Below, piece by piece: positions 52,974 to 62,444 of a stretch of 64,000 nt of DNA. Position 1 is the stretch's first letter. Every line of letters starts with the position of its first letter. Below the pieces are notes generated by a model. That model did no database searches. It was not told the DNA's origin and saw only the letters and a list, made by a program, of their open reading frames with translations. Location: contig DATLZB010000203.1 in NCBI GenBank assembly GCA_035574175.1, forward strand, positions 7,386 to 71,385, in the 5' to 3' direction. This DNA is from DATLZB01 sp035574175. GTDB lineage: Bacteria > Pseudomonadota > Alphaproteobacteria > Rhizobiales > Hyphomicrobiaceae. The translations under genes and the position numbers were made by a program.

Positions 52974-53834
52974 GTGCCTGGGTCCCGCGGCGCTCACGAC
53001 GACGAGGTGGTACGAATCGCTGCGCGCGCCTATGAGCGGGATCGCTATCTTGCCGCTCTGCTCGCCCCGCGCACCCTGCAGCTCGATCTCATTGCTCTCG
53101 CCGCCTTCGGCGGCGAGGTGGCGCGTATTCCCGCGTTCGTCAACGAGCCCATGATGGGCGAGGTTCGGCTGCGCTGGTGGCGCGACGCGCTGGCGGAGGT
53201 CGCCGCCGGCAATTCCACCGGACACCCGGTGGCCGATGCGGTCGGTGCAACCGTGCGCAGGCACAGGCTTCCAACGGGCTTGCTGGAGGGTTTCATCGAG
53301 GCAACGGCTCTGCGCCTTTATGAGGTCGCGCCGGCTGATGACGAGGCGCTCCGATCCTATCTCGGCGACACCGAAGGCGCCCTGTTTGCGCTGACTTGGC
53401 GCATTCTGGCGGGCGCCGATGGAGGCAGCGAGCCTGAATTCCTGGCCATGGCCGGTCAGGCCTATGGCCTTGCACGGCTCGTTTACGAGTTTTCTGCGCT
53501 CCTTGCCCAGGGACGCACGCTCGTCCCGCTATCTCGTTTGGAAAACCACGGCATCAGCGTCGCGGAGTTGTGCTCGGGTGTTCGCCCGCACGACACGGCG
53601 GCGCTCTTGGCGGAGATCGCAGCTGATGCGCGGCGCAATCTCGCCGCGGTTGCACCCATTCTGAGCCGCGTCGCCCGTCCCCTGCGCACAGCATTGCTCC
53701 CTATTGCCCTCGTAGAGCCCTATTTGCGCTTTCAACAAAGGGGCAATCTCAACCGGCCCGACCGGACGGCAGACATCTCTCCCCTCACACGCGTCTGGCG
53801 AATCTGGTGGGCCCACCGCACCGGCCGATTCTAG
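52974..53834 (+). CDS. Squalene/phytoene synthase family protein (NDUFAF6-like)
   Basis: A 286-residue all-helical isoprenoid-synthase-fold protein. FVNEPMMGEVRLRWWRDALAEV covers the first helix block, and GQAYGLARLVYEF the second. The two Asp-rich motifs that bind Mg-diphosphate in true phytoene synthases (DxxxD) are not intact, so it more likely belongs to the NDUFAF6-like subgroup linked to respiratory complex I assembly than to carotenoid synthesis. The GTG start is immediately after the previous stop. In related genomes it sits near secF and trmFO, as here. Confidence 0.8.
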   Translation: MPGSRGAHDDEVVRIAARAYERDRYLAALLAPRTLQLDLIALAAFGGEVARIPAFVNEPMMGEVRLRWWRDALAEVAAGNSTGHPVADAVGATVRRHRLPTGLLEGFIEATALRLYEVAPADDEALRSYLGDTEGALFALTWRILAGADGGSEPEFLAMAGQAYGLARLVYEFSALLAQGRTLVPLSRLENHGISVAELCSGVRPHDTAALLAEIAADARRNLAAVAPILSRVARPLRTALLPIALVEPYLRFQQRGNLNRPDRTADISPLTRVWRIWWAHRTGRF

Positions 53835-53902
53835 GTCCGGTTACGTGCCCCGGCGCGCAAAAAACCGCGGGGCACGGGTTCGATGGCTGCGGGAGAGTGG
53901 AC

Positions 53903-55837
53903 ATGGGAAGGCATTGGGGACCAGTGCTTGCCGGCTTGATCACGCTGGCTGGAGCGCATACCGCTCCGCTTGCGGCCGATGAGCCCGTGAAGCGGGTTCT
54001 CGGCACCGAGACGGTGCGCGCTGGGCCGCACATCGCATGGCGGGTGGAAAATCCGTTTCGGTTTTTCGTCGACCCTGCGGACACCGAGGTGCACCGGGCC
54101 ACCTTTGCATCCCTCTCTCCGCAGCAGAGGCAGTCGCCGGTGCTGGCCGCCGAGCAGGACTTGAGCAGGCGCCACCCGGACGGCTGGGCGTCGGCCATGA
54201 AGGGGCCCACCTGCTGGGATCCGGTGCACAACCTGCACGTCTGTCCGGACGCCGCGCCCTACATCTCTCCCGATCAGCATCGCGTTGCCGCTGAGCTCGC
54301 GAACCTGCCTGATGGGGGCCTTGTCGACTGCACCTGGTTGGTGACGCCGCCGGGCAACGCTCCCAGTCGCTCTAGCGCCCTAACGCAGCCCTGCGATCGC
54401 ATCGCGAGCTTGGCTGTGCCCTATCCGCAGGGCGCCGTCATATCCGTTGAGATCGGTGGCCGGGAGATCGCGCGCACCATGGCACGGGTGAGCGATCTGC
54501 TGGTGGTCGGTATGGGCGACAGCTTTGCCTCAGGAGAGGGAAACCCGGATGTTCCTGTCCGCTTCTCGCGCGAGCGATCGGCCGACTACGACAGCTCTAC
54601 CCTTGCCGGGTATCCGGCGCGCGTCGGCGCCTGGCGTGCCATTGGCGATGCCGAATTCATTGCCGGCAACGCGCGCTGGCTCGATCAGGCCTGCCACCGC
54701 TCGCTCTACTCCCACCAGATGCGAGCAGCACTCCAGCTCGCCATCGAGGTCCCGCACCGAGCCGTAACCTTTGTCGGCGTCGCCTGCTCCGGCGCCGAGA
54801 TCGTTGCCGGGCTGTTCTTGCGCTACAGGGGCAACGAGTGGGTGCCCAATCCGCCCGAGCACTCCCAGATCTCGGCCGTGGCCGAAGCCCAGTGCGGTGC
54901 GCACGAGGCACCGCTGCACGATCTGCCCGAGGCCTACCACATGAAAGGAGCCATCCCCGAGCTGAAGGGCGGCCTGGTCCTGCGCAAATGCCCTGCCGAG
55001 CACGCGCGCAAGATCGACCTGCTGCTGCTGTCCGTCGGCGGCAACGACATCGGTTTCTCCCGGCTCGTTGCTAACGCGGTGCTGGCCGATCGTTCGCTGC
55101 TCAAGCGGCTGGGCGGCTGGTTTGGACAGGTACATGGAGTGAGCGAGGCTGCAGCGCAGCTCGAATCGCTCGACATCCGCTACCGCGCGCTTAACCGAGC
55201 CCTGCACAACGTTCTGCACGTGCCTTGGGCCGAGAGCGACCGCATCATTCTCACCGCCTACCCCGCGCTCGCCCTGCTCGAAGACGGCAAGTCCGTCTGC
55301 CCGGATGGTGAGGCCGGCATGGACGTCCTTCCCGAGTTTCGGCTATCGGCCAAGAGGGCACGCGATGGCAGTGCCGTGGCGGAGCGGCTCAACGCCGTAA
55401 TGCGCGCTTCGGCCCGGGAGCATGGCTGGACATTCGCCGACCAGCACCGCGACCGCTTCCTCGGGCGCGGTGTGTGCGCCGGATGGGCGGACCTGGCGCT
55501 GACCAGCGTCGACGACTTGCGCCTGCCGCGCAAGGTGAACGGCGAGTGGCACCCCTACAACCCAGCCGACTACCGGCCCTACGCACCGCGTCAGCGCTGG
55601 TTCCGCACGCCGAACGACGCCTTCATGACCGGCAACTTCCACATCTCTGCATCACTCCTGCAACGTGCGATGCGGATGGAAACCCTATCCTGGTTCCAAT
55701 TGCTGCTGGCTGCCACCTATTCGGGTGCGTTTCACCCCACCGCAGAGGGGCAAGCCGCCATCGCCGATGCGGTGGTCGACAAGGCGAGGGCCGTGCTCGC
55801 CAAGTACGACCGGCAACATGCCGCCGCCACGGAGTGA
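53903..55837 (+). CDS. Exported SGNH-hydrolase-like protein
   Basis: A 644-residue protein with a signal peptide (VLAGLITLAGAHTAPLAA). SGNH blocks are GMGDSFASGEG with Ser207 (block I), LLSVGGNDIGF (379-384 GGND, block III) and GAFHPTAEG with His611 (block V). The usual Asp three residues before the His is Gly608, which occurs in some family members that use a Ser-His dyad. About 195 N-terminal residues precede block I and carry a Cys-rich segment (CWDPVHNLHVC). It probably cleaves an ester in the envelope. The ATG at 53903 follows GGGAGA. It converges on trmFO with 11 bases between. Confidence 0.8.
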   Translation: MGRHWGPVLAGLITLAGAHTAPLAADEPVKRVLGTETVRAGPHIAWRVENPFRFFVDPADTEVHRATFASLSPQQRQSPVLAAEQDLSRRHPDGWASAMKGPTCWDPVHNLHVCPDAAPYISPDQHRVAAELANLPDGGLVDCTWLVTPPGNAPSRSSALTQPCDRIASLAVPYPQGAVISVEIGGREIARTMARVSDLLVVGMGDSFASGEGNPDVPVRFSRERSADYDSSTLAGYPARVGAWRAIGDAEFIAGNARWLDQACHRSLYSHQMRAALQLAIEVPHRAVTFVGVACSGAEIVAGLFLRYRGNEWVPNPPEHSQISAVAEAQCGAHEAPLHDLPEAYHMKGAIPELKGGLVLRKCPAEHARKIDLLLLSVGGNDIGFSRLVANAVLADRSLLKRLGGWFGQVHGVSEAAAQLESLDIRYRALNRALHNVLHVPWAESDRIILTAYPALALLEDGKSVCPDGEAGMDVLPEFRLSAKRARDGSAVAERLNAVMRASAREHGWTFADQHRDRFLGRGVCAGWADLALTSVDDLRLPRKVNGEWHPYNPADYRPYAPRQRWFRTPNDAFMTGNFHISASLLQRAMRMETLSWFQLLLAATYSGAFHPTAEGQAAIADAVVDKARAVLAKYDRQHAAATE

Positions 55838-55848
55838 GCGGGGCAAAG

Positions 55849-57264
55849 TTAGGCCGCTCGCTGGTACCTCGTCTCCCTCAGCCAGCCGTCGAGATCAGCG
55901 AGTGCGCGCGAGGATATGGCGTGCTTGCGGGCGGTGCCCTTGTCCTTGCCGGCTGGCCGGCGGCCGTCGGGCCCGGCAATCGGCTCGCTGAGGGGCGGGA
56001 ACAAACCGAAGTTGATGTTCATGGGCTGGAACGAGCGGCCGGTCTCGCCGTCGGCGGCCATGTGGCCGCGGGTGATGTGATTGAGAAGGCTTCCGAGCGC
56101 AGTCGTGGCCGGCGGCAGGACGGGGGCCCGGCCAACCCGCTCGGCGGCGGCGAAGCGCCCAGCCAGGAGCCCGATGGCGGCGCTCTCCACGTAGCCTTCG
56201 ACGCCGGTGATCTGGCCTGCGAAACGCAGCCGAGGTTCCACCTTGAGCCGCAACGTTTCGTCGAGCAGCTTCGGGCTGTTCAAAAAGGTATTGCGGTGCA
56301 GGCCGCCGAGCCGGGCGAACTGGGCGTTAGCGAGGCCGGGAATCATGCGGAACACGCGCACCTGCTCGCCATGCTTGAGCTTGGTCTGAAACCCCACCAT
56401 GTTCCACAGCGTGCCAAGCGCGTTGTCCTGGCGCAGCTGCACCACCGCATAGGGCCTGCGTCCGCCCTGGTTCGGGTCGGAGAGGCCCACCGGTTTCATC
56501 GGCCCGAAGCGCAACGTGTCGCGGCCGCGCTCCGCCATAACCTCGATGGGCAGGCAGCCCTCGAAGTAGGGGGTCGATTTCTCCCAGTCCTTAAACTCCG
56601 TCTTCTCAGCGGCAAGCAGTGCGTCGAGGAAGGCGTCGTACTCTGCCCGCGTCATCGGGCAGTTGAGATAATCAGCCCCCGTTCCGCCAGGACCCGCCTT
56701 GTCGTAGCGCGACTGCCGCCACGCGATGGTGAGGTCGATCGAGTCATAGTGCACGATCGGCGCGATGGCGTCGAAGAAGGCGAGCGCATCCACTCCGGTG
56801 CGGGCCAGGATGGCGGCGCTGAGCGCCTCGGAGGTGAGCGGGCCTGTAGCGATAATCACGCTATCCCACTCGGGGGGAGGCAAGCCGGCAACCTCGCCGC
56901 GCTCGATGGTGATAAGCGGGTGGCTCGCGAGCCGCTCGGTCACCTCCGCCGAGAAGCGCTCGCGATCCACGGCCAGAGCGCCGCCCGCCGGCAGCTTGTG
57001 GCGATCGCCGGCGGCCATGATGAGCGAGTTTGCCCGGCGTAGCTCTTCGTGCAGCAGGCCGACCGCGTTGCTCTGCCAGTCGTCAGAGCGGAACGAGTTG
57101 GAACAGACGAGCTCGGCGAGCCCATCCGTCTTGTGCGCCGGCGTCTGCCGCACGGGACGCATCTCATGCAGGGTCACGGGGACACCGGCGCTCGCCAGCT
57201 GCCAAGCAGCTTCCGAGCCCGCCAGTCCGCCGCCGACGATGTGGACTTGTCTCGGCCCGGTCAT
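55849..57264 (-). CDS. trmFO: Folate-dependent tRNA (uracil-5-)-methyltransferase TrmFO
   Basis: A 471-residue flavoprotein that makes ribothymidine at U54 of tRNA with methylene-tetrahydrofolate and FADH2. The FAD-binding [14 protein letters not shown] is at residues 11-24. The conserved Cys residues are in [10 protein letters not shown] (C54) and [14 protein letters not shown]. The C-terminal half has [12 protein letters not shown] and [11 protein letters not shown]. The ATG at 57264 places the Rossmann strand at the N-terminus as usual; the frame is open to 57708 without homology. Confidence 0.96.
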   Translation of the reverse strand: MTGPRQVHIVGGGLAGSEAAWQLASAGVPVTLHEMRPVRQTPAHKTDGLAELVCSNSFRSDDWQSNAVGLLHEELRRANSLIMAAGDRHKLPAGGALAVDRERFSAEVTERLASHPLITIERGEVAGLPPPEWDSVIIATGPLTSEALSAAILARTGVDALAFFDAIAPIVHYDSIDLTIAWRQSRYDKAGPGGTGADYLNCPMTRAEYDAFLDALLAAEKTEFKDWEKSTPYFEGCLPIEVMAERGRDTLRFGPMKPVGLSDPNQGGRRPYAVVQLRQDNALGTLWNMVGFQTKLKHGEQVRVFRMIPGLANAQFARLGGLHRNTFLNSPKLLDETLRLKVEPRLRFAGQITGVEGYVESAAIGLLAGRFAAAERVGRAPVLPPATTALGSLLNHITRGHMAADGETGRSFQPMNINFGLFPPLSEPIAGPDGRRPAGKDKGTARKHAISSRALADLDGWLRETRYQRAA

Positions 57265-57390
57265 GGCCGCGTAACCTAACGGAAAGCCGAAGGCTTGGCC
57301 ATCATCCCGCCCGCCTGGCTCGGTACTTGACGTGTGCCGGAAACCGGGCAGAGTGGCGGGCCTTTGTAAACGACTGGTGAGCCTTAGGCT

Positions 57391-58599
57391 ATGCAGCGAC
57401 TGCGAGCGGGTTGCGCGACTTTGGCGATAACCCTGATCGGCATCTGCTTCTTGCCGGAGAGCGCCGCGGCGAACTGCACCAACACCGGCAGTTTCGATGC
57501 CTGGATGAAGGGCTTCCGACGGGAGGCGCTTGCCAAAGGCATCACGGCGCGCACCGTTTCCGCCGCCCTCGACGGTATCACCCTCGATCAGGGGATCATC
57601 GCCCGGGACCGTAAGCAGACGTTCTTCACCCAGAGCTTCATCGACTTCGTCGGCAAGCTGGCGACCGAGAACCGGCGCAATTCGAGCCTCAACCAGATCG
57701 CCAAACACCGGGCGGTTTTCGATCGGGCCGAAAAGGAGTTCGGGGTGCCGGCTCCGGTGCTGACCGCGTTCTGGGCGCTGGAGAGCGATTTCGGTGCCGG
57801 CATGGGCAAGCTTTCCGTGCTGCGCTCTCTGGCGACCCTCGCCTACGACTGCCGGCGCGGGGAGTTTTTCCGGGAGGAACTGCTCGAGGCGCTGCGCATC
57901 ATCGACAAGGGGGATCTAGAACCTGCCGACATGATCGGCTCCTGGGCGGGGGAGCTCGGCCAGACGCAGTTCCTGCCCTCCCATTACAACGCGCATGCCA
58001 TCGACTACGACGGCGACGGCCGGCGTGATCTCTTCCGCAGCATTCCCGACATCATCGGCTCGTCGGCCAAGTTCGTCGTGCACCTGGGCTGGCGTCGCGG
58101 CGAGCCTTGGCTTGAGGAAGTGCGCGTGCCCGAGCGCCTCCCCTGGGACCAGGCAGACCTCACCATTCTGCATCCGCGATCAAAATGGGCCGAGTGGGGC
58201 GTGACGCGGCCCAACGGCTCGCCGCTGCCCAACGACGCCATGCCCGCTTCGCTGCTGCTGATGATGGGCCGCAACGGTCCCGCCTTCCTTGCCTATCAGA
58301 ACTTCCGCGTCTACACCGAGTGGAACAAGTCGCTGAACTATGCCACCACCGCCGCCTACCTCGCCACCCGCATCGCCGGCGCACCGCCCATGATCCGTGG
58401 GCGCGGACCGGTGGAGGTGCTCGACGACAAGGAGGTGCGCGAGCTGCAGCGGCTTCTCGCCCGCAAGGGCTATGATGTCGGCGAGATCGACGGCCTGCTC
58501 GGGGCGGCGACGCGGGCGGCCGTCAAGCAGGCCCAGATGAAGTACAATCTGCCGGCCGACTCCTATCCGACCATGGAGTTGATCGAGCGGCTGCGCTGA
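57391..58599 (+). CDS. Lytic murein transglycosylase, MltB-type with peptidoglycan-binding domain
   Basis: A 402-residue periplasmic enzyme. A signal peptide ends near residue 27 ([10 protein letters not shown]). The SLT-like catalytic domain has [17 protein letters not shown] with catalytic Glu131 and [16 protein letters not shown]. The C-terminal 60 residues ([36 protein letters not shown]) form a PG_binding_1 domain. It cleaves glycan strands to 1,6-anhydro products. It is divergent from trmFO. Confidence 0.93.
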   Translation: MQRLRAGCATLAITLIGICFLPESAAANCTNTGSFDAWMKGFRREALAKGITARTVSAALDGITLDQGIIARDRKQTFFTQSFIDFVGKLATENRRNSSLNQIAKHRAVFDRAEKEFGVPAPVLTAFWALESDFGAGMGKLSVLRSLATLAYDCRRGEFFREELLEALRIIDKGDLEPADMIGSWAGELGQTQFLPSHYNAHAIDYDGDGRRDLFRSIPDIIGSSAKFVVHLGWRRGEPWLEEVRVPERLPWDQADLTILHPRSKWAEWGVTRPNGSPLPNDAMPASLLLMMGRNGPAFLAYQNFRVYTEWNKSLNYATTAAYLATRIAGAPPMIRGRGPVEVLDDKEVRELQRLLARKGYDVGEIDGLLGAATRAAVKQAQMKYNLPADSYPTMELIERLR

Positions 58600-58604
58600 G
58601 CGCG

Positions 58605-59573
58605 TCAACCAGCCGGCGTCTCGGCCTCTGCCGCCAGCAACGCGGCAGCCGCGTCGGCCGGGGCCACGCGCCCTTCGAGCACCGCATCGCTCAGCGCGTC
58701 GATGCCGGCGGCCGCGCCGTGACGAATGCGTGCCGCGATGAGATCGGCAGCAGCGCGAGCGATCAAATAGCGGGCTCGCCGTCGCCGGCGCACCAGCGGC
58801 GCTTGCGCCATACGCATCGCTCCGATCCGATCGATGATACCCGCGAGCTCCCCGATGCCGGAGCCGGAGGTCGCGACGGTCTTCACGATCGGCGTGTCCG
58901 ACACCGGCCCCGCGCGCAGCGAGAGTGCTGCTGAAAGCTCGGCGGCGGTGCGGTTGGCCCCGGCAACATCAGCCTTGTTGACCACCACCACGTCGGCGAT
59001 CTCGAGAACGCCCGACTTCATGGCCTGGATGTCGTCGCCCAGTCCTGGGGCCGCCACCACCACCCGCACGTCGGCGACCTCGGCGATGTCGACCTCGCTC
59101 TGTCCGGTGCCCACCGTTTCGATCAGGATAAGGTCGAAACCGGCCGCATCGAGCACGTCGATGATACGGACCGCTGCCGGCGACAGCCCGCCCAAGTGGC
59201 CGCGCGAGGCGAGCGAGCGCACGAACACGCCGTCATCGTCGGAGGCGGCGGTCATGCGGATGCGGTCGCCGAGGATGGCACCGCCGGACACTGGGCTCGA
59301 AGGGTCGACGGCAATGACGCCAACCGTCTTGGCGCAGGCTCTGGCGTGACGGATGTAGGCGTTGACGAGGGTCGACTTGCCCGCCCCCGGCGGTCCGGTG
59401 AGGCCCACCACCTGCGCATGCCCGAGGTAAGGCTGCATCAGGGAGAGCAGATCGAGCGCACCTGCCTGCAGCGTCTCGAGCAGGGTCACGGCGCGCGCTA
59501 CGGCCGGCCGTTCACGGGTGCGCATCCGCTCAAGCAACTGCGAGATTTCCCGGCGGCTCTGCGATTCGGTCAT
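58605..59573 (-). CDS. meaB: Methylmalonyl-CoA mutase-associated GTPase MeaB
   Basis: A 322-residue G3E-family GTPase that guards cobalamin loading of methylmalonyl-CoA mutase. Walker A is GPPGAGKS (60-67); the Mg/switch region is AVDPSSPVSGGAILGDRIRM; LILIETVGTGQSEVDI is the G3 block and VVVNKADVAG the NKxD motif. The length matches the family. The mutase genes are not in the window. It is followed closely by the convergent transglycosylase gene (5 bases between stops). Confidence 0.94.
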   Translation of the reverse strand: MTESQSRREISQLLERMRTRERPAVARAVTLLETLQAGALDLLSLMQPYLGHAQVVGLTGPPGAGKSTLVNAYIRHARACAKTVGVIAVDPSSPVSGGAILGDRIRMTAASDDDGVFVRSLASRGHLGGLSPAAVRIIDVLDAAGFDLILIETVGTGQSEVDIAEVADVRVVVAAPGLGDDIQAMKSGVLEIADVVVVNKADVAGANRTAAELSAALSLRAGPVSDTPIVKTVATSGSGIGELAGIIDRIGAMRMAQAPLVRRRRRARYLIARAAADLIAARIRHGAAAGIDALSDAVLEGRVAPADAAAALLAAEAETPAG

Positions 59574-59616
59574 GCCTAGTTTTAGCACGACAACCGCGTC
59601 GGGGGTCGGCCTGACC

Positions 59617-61224
59617 CTAGCCGGACGGTTCGCGTTCGCGCCGGTCGTTGCGGCCACGGCCGCCACCGTCGCGATCGCGATTGGTCAAGGAGCGCGCGGC
59701 ATTCTGAGGCGGCGCCTGAAAGGCACGTGGTGAGGCCTCTGCCCGCGGTTGGAACGCGCGCGGGCTCGCGTTTCCGCTCAATGTCGGACCGCTCGACCTG
59801 TCGCGCTCTAGCGGCCTGTGGCGGAGTTGGAACTCCTGACGGGAGCGGAGATCGGCGGACCCAGGCCTGTCGTTGTCAGGGACGCGAAGCGTCCGCGGCC
59901 GCGGTTCGTTCAATCCCGGCGGCGCAATGAGGTCCGAGGGCGGACGATCGAGGCTACGGCCCCGGAACGCGCGCGTGCCGTCGTCGCGCGGCGACTGCGG
60001 TGAGGGAATGGCGGCGAACGGGGGCGGAGCTGCCGGGCGCCGGCGCAGGCGCGGGTCGTCGCCCGGCGGTGCCAGGTTGTGCGAAGCAGAAGGTCCATCG
60101 CGCTTCAGGAAGCGGTCCGCTTGGCCGCCACGCTCGCGCTCGGACTGTGGGGGCGCAATGGCGGCGAACGGGGGAGGAGCTGCGAGACGGCTGCGCAGGC
60201 GTGGGTCGTCCTCGGCAGGCGACGGCGCCCGGCGCGAATTGCCGATGAATGGCTCGGGTCCGGTGCGCCGCTCGAACGTGCCCGGCTCCTCGCGCTTCAA
60301 AAAACCGTCGGGCCGGCCGCTGCGCTCGCCGTTGTACCGGTCGTAGCGGTCCAGCTCACGCAGCGATATCCGTCTGCGGCGCACGTCTTCGATGGCATCG
60401 GGTGCGGTGAGCCTCGGCGAGAACCGAGGGCGCTCGGAAGCCGCGGCAAGGCGGGGGCGGTAGACGCCGACGAAGTCGCGCTCGCCGCGCCGGCGGATCA
60501 GCTCGCGTGGTGAGCTCAGGTCGCGCACGTGCAAGGTCGGGACCGGCTTGCGCGTGAGGCGAGCGATGTGGCGCACATCGACGCCGTGGTTGTAGATCCG
60601 TGAACGGATCAGCGCGTATTTCGTCGCATACCGCGTGCGACCGAGAATGTAGACGTGACGGGAGCGGGGCGCGAAGTGGACCCAAACCCGCGGCGCCAGC
60701 AGATGGCTCGGGTGGACAAAGCACCAGATGGGCGCCCAGTACGACCGTTCGTACTCGGCGTAGTGATAGCGCACGCCGTACCCCGGCTCCCAGACCGCAT
60801 CGGGCGGCAGCGGCGCCCAGCCGATGTAGTCCTCGCTCTCCCGCCAGGCGACCCAGGCCGGCCCCCACTCGTTGCCGGGCACCCACAGCCAGCCGTAACG
60901 CTCGTCCAGCACCCAGCGGCCGTAATGGTAAGTGGCCCAGCCCCACTCCTCGTCGGCGTCCCAGTACCAGCCATGATCCTCGGTATAGACCCACTGGCCG
61001 CGCGAGTAGGGGCGCCAATCCTCCTCCTGCTGCGCATAGGGCCACCACACGAGGCCCCAGCGCGGATGTTCGAACCAGCGCCCAAAGGGCTCGAGCGCCT
61101 CGTAGAACTCCGAGTAGTCGACATGACGGCCCTGCGCGGAGGCGGGCACGGTCCAAGCCGTCGCCGCGATCGCAAGTCCGACGGCCATCGCCAGCGTCAG
61201 CGCGCCACGCATGAACCTCGGCAT
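59617..61224 (-). CDS. Exported DUF6600-type protein with disordered repeat tail
   Basis: A 535-residue protein. A signal peptide ends at PASAQG (about residue 31). Residues 35-190 are rich in Trp, Tyr and Asp (FGRWFEHPRWGLVWWPY, GQWVYTEDHGWYWDADEEWGW, YGWLWVPGNEW), the pattern of DUF6600/YXWD-type domains of unknown function. The rest is an Arg/Pro-rich, probably disordered tail with a repeated unit (FLKR...DDPRLR...AAPPPFAAI...PQS) seen twice. The ATG at 61224 is preceded by GAGGTGGG. The frame stays open to 62421, but that part lies over the htpX-like gene in another frame. Confidence 0.75.
   Translation of the reverse strand: MPRFMRGALTLAMAVGLAIAATAWTVPASAQGRHVDYSEFYEALEPFGRWFEHPRWGLVWWPYAQQEEDWRPYSRGQWVYTEDHGWYWDADEEWGWATYHYGRWVLDERYGWLWVPGNEWGPAWVAWRESEDYIGWAPLPPDAVWEPGYGVRYHYAEYERSYWAPIWCFVHPSHLLAPRVWVHFAPRSRHVYILGRTRYATKYALIRSRIYNHGVDVRHIARLTRKPVPTLHVRDLSSPRELIRRRGERDFVGVYRPRLAAASERPRFSPRLTAPDAIEDVRRRRISLRELDRYDRYNGERSGRPDGFLKREEPGTFERRTGPEPFIGNSRRAPSPAEDDPRLRSRLAAPPPFAAIAPPQSERERGGQADRFLKRDGPSASHNLAPPGDDPRLRRRPAAPPPFAAIPSPQSPRDDGTRAFRGRSLDRPPSDLIAPPGLNEPRPRTLRVPDNDRPGSADLRSRQEFQLRHRPLERDRSSGPTLSGNASPRAFQPRAEASPRAFQAPPQNAARSLTNRDRDGGGRGRNDRREREPSG
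60008..60210. repeat. Two-copy repeat in the DUF6600 gene tail
   Basis: Units at 60008-60060 and 60158-60210 share most of 53 bases, offset by exactly 150 bases so the frame is kept. They encode PPPFAAI and DDPRLR blocks in the protein. Confidence 0.7.
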
Positions 61225-61382
61225 TTTGGTCCCACCTCGCTTTATCGTCCCGCGGGGCCGCTTTGGCGATGCGGCCTCGAGCGCAATCGGCGACGAGCTT
61301 GATTGCGCAAGGTGAGAGGATCGCGGCGCCGGTCTGAACCGGGGATGAACGGGTTGGCCTCGGCTGCGACCGAGCACCGGCC

Positions 61383-62348
61383 CTAGAACCACAAGCCGGG
61401 CCAGCGATAGCGCGGCCGCATCTCGATCGGGCCGAAGCCGACGAGGGAGATGGTCGGCAGCTCCGCCACCAGCTCGGCCGGAAGCTGCGGGCGGGTGTCG
61501 AGATCGATAAGCCGCTTGATGCGATCCTCGGTCGCCGGATGCGATCTGAGCACCGACGGCTGCGGCACCCTTCGGCCGGGTACCGGAAACATCAAGTCCT
61601 CCCAGAAATGGCCAGTGTACCGCTCGAGGCGTCGCAGGGCGGAGGCAAGACCCATCGGATCGCCAGTGAGCTGGGCCGCCTCCAGATCGGCATCGTACTC
61701 CCTTGCCCGGGACAGGCCGAGTTGAAGCAGGCTTGAGACGGTGGGGGCAAGATAGAGTAGCAGGATGGCGAGCCACGGCGCATACTGTTCGCCCGAGAGT
61801 GCGGCAAAAAAGTTCAGGACGGCCAGAAACAGTGCGAAATAGGACAGCGCCTGAGTGAAGCGGGTCATGGCGTCGGCGAGGCCCATCACCCACAGGTCGT
61901 TGTTGCGGATGTGGCTCATTTCGTGTGCGAGCACGCCGGCGATCTCGCGCATGGTCAGTCGCCTGAGCAGCCCCTCGGTGACGCCGATCGCGGCATGGTC
62001 GGCCGTGCCGGCTGCGAACGCATTGAGCGTCGCGCTCGGAATGACGTAGAGGCGTGGCGTGGCCGGCAGCTCGGCGCGCGCGGCAAGAACGTCGACGATG
62101 TTGGCAAGCTGACCGCCGCTGCGCGGATCGACGGGCCGTGCACGGTACATGCGCATGACCACCTCGGGCGGCACCTTGGGACCGAGCAGGAACACCGCAC
62201 CGAGCATGAGCGCGGACCACACCAGGCCGAGCGGACCGAACAGCATGAGCAGCGAGGCCGCGAGGACGACACTGATGCCGCCGAACAGGAGCACGGAATG
62301 GATGATGTTGCGCCGCTTGTGAGCCCGTCGCGCCTGTTCGTTTAACAC
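61383..62348 (-). CDS. M48-family zinc metalloprotease, HtpX-like
   Basis: A 321-residue inner-membrane protease involved in quality control of membrane proteins. Two N-terminal spans (about 16-56) are followed by the zinc motif HEMSH (142-146) and the third ligand E217 in SRAREYDAD. Two further spans lie between (163-183 and 191-211). The GTG at 62348 is chosen because GGAGGG lies seven bases upstream; an ATG 15 codons earlier has no ribosome binding site. The C-terminal SHPATEDRIKRLIDLD is the usual family ending before a short tail. Confidence 0.9.
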   Translation of the reverse strand: MLNEQARRAHKRRNIIHSVLLFGGISVVLAASLLMLFGPLGLVWSALMLGAVFLLGPKVPPEVVMRMYRARPVDPRSGGQLANIVDVLAARAELPATPRLYVIPSATLNAFAAGTADHAAIGVTEGLLRRLTMREIAGVLAHEMSHIRNNDLWVMGLADAMTRFTQALSYFALFLAVLNFFAALSGEQYAPWLAILLLYLAPTVSSLLQLGLSRAREYDADLEAAQLTGDPMGLASALRRLERYTGHFWEDLMFPVPGRRVPQPSVLRSHPATEDRIKRLIDLDTRPQLPAELVAELPTISLVGFGPIEMRPRYRWPGLWF

Positions 62349-62444
62349 GGCTGACCCTCCACAGCGCGGCTGAGGCTGCCGCGCCGCATTCATTGCTAAG
62401 ACAGGATCGCGCCCGACGCAAAGCGGACGGCGGCCGGCGCCCGT

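Noticed and set aside
55474..57042. 522-codon open frame on the plus strand
   Set aside because: It overlaps the SGNH gene and is antisense to trmFO; long shadows are expected at this GC content.
61225..62421. In-frame extension of the DUF6600 gene by 399 codons
   Set aside because: It lies over the HtpX-like gene in another frame of the same strand, is Arg-rich nonsense, and the signal peptide begins at 61224.
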